Assembly (NCBI GenBank): GCA_050260275.1
Contig: JBLNBX010000066.1
Coordinates: 1 to 17,260 of the forward strand
Direction of reading: 5' to 3'
Length of the DNA stretch: 17,260 nucleotides
DNA from: DATMXS01 sp050260275
GTDB lineage: Bacteria > Acidobacteriota > Terriglobia > Bryobacterales > Bryobacteraceae
The notes beneath the pieces were generated by a model. That model was not told the DNA's origin, made no database searches, and saw only the letters and a list, made by a program, of their open reading frames with translations. Made by a program: the position numbers and the translations under genes. How positions within the stretch are numbered: the first letter of the stretch is position 1; the number at the start of each line of letters is the position of its first letter. This document shows, piece by piece, positions 17,066 through 17,260 of the stretch.

Positions 17066-17197
17066 CTGCGATGGTTAATTGTAGCCAGCCGGGACGGTTA
17101 GGCGGGCGCAGCAGTGCGGCGCAAGCCCGCTCTGGCGGTAGCCTTGTGCAATCCTGGCGCAAAGGAGGGGAAGTTACCCCCGCAAATGTCCCTGGCT

Positions 17198-17216
17198 GGC
17201 CGGCAGAAAGCCGGCC
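17198..17216. repeat. GC hairpin near the right edge
   Basis: GGCCGGC (17198-17204) and GCCGGCC (17210-17216) with an AGAAA loop form a perfect 7-bp stem. No gene end is visible beside it, so it could be a terminator for a gene beyond the edge or a dispersed intergenic repeat. The rest of 17066-17260 shows nothing I can name. Confidence 0.4.
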
Positions 17217-17260
17217 CTTCGATCACCTGTAAGCTGTACGACAACCAGCCCCCGGGTGTC

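Noticed and set aside
17161..17196. Stretch with GTTACCCCCGC and ATTTGCGGG-like complement that brings insertion-sequence ends to mind
   Set aside because: No transposase, no matching inverted repeat or target duplication is visible in the window, so there is no support for a mobile element.

Overview
This is a GC-rich bacterial chromosomal window. The gene content suggests an acidobacterium of the Solibacteres/Bryobacterales type: exported twin-arginine versions of normally cytosolic oxidoreductases, a sigma-54 response regulator, long intergenic gaps and a glycine-zipper secreted protein. That assignment is inference from gene style; there is no rRNA or other marker gene here. No rRNA, tRNA, CRISPR array or complete insertion sequence was seen.

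Layout. Positions 1-1513 (minus) hold rsmB followed by the start of rpe, a tight pair cut by the left edge. Positions 2022-4020 (plus) hold a two-gene operon: a twin-arginine-exported D-2-hydroxyacid dehydrogenase and a Sec-exported HpcH/HpaI-type aldolase. Facing it on the minus strand (4138-5283) is a twin-arginine-exported aldo/keto reductase with two C-terminal 4Fe-4S motifs. Together these look like an extracytoplasmic oxo/hydroxy-acid or sugar-acid module, although their substrates cannot be read from the sequence.

Positions 5790-8766 (plus) hold an NtrC-type sigma-54 activator followed by gdhA, an NADP-type glutamate dehydrogenase. The gap between them carries a perfect 8+8 palindrome, a degenerate second copy 32 bp away, and a -24/-12-like element with exact spacing. 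This suggests the regulator controls gdhA directly. A clear intrinsic terminator ends gdhA.

Positions 8876-11845 (plus) encode the most unusual protein: 989 residues with a degenerate receiver domain, a receiver domain that keeps its key residues, a PEP-synthase/PPDK-like ATP-binding domain and a conserved C-terminal region. It has no phosphohistidine swivel domain and no PEP-binding domain, so it cannot be an ordinary PEP synthase. Converging on it (11956-13908, minus) is acs, acetyl-CoA synthetase. GdhA, Acs and the PPDK-like protein all sit near the pyruvate/acetyl-CoA/2-oxoglutarate node, but any functional link is inference.

The right end holds a small secreted glycine-zipper protein (14286-14849, minus), a berberine-bridge-type FAD oxidase (15290-16702, plus), and a decayed membrane-protein gene with a frameshift (16726-17065, minus). 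Convergent gene ends at 4078-4112 and 11854-11890 are marked by strong GC hairpins. Other inverted repeats lie in the long intergenic gaps.
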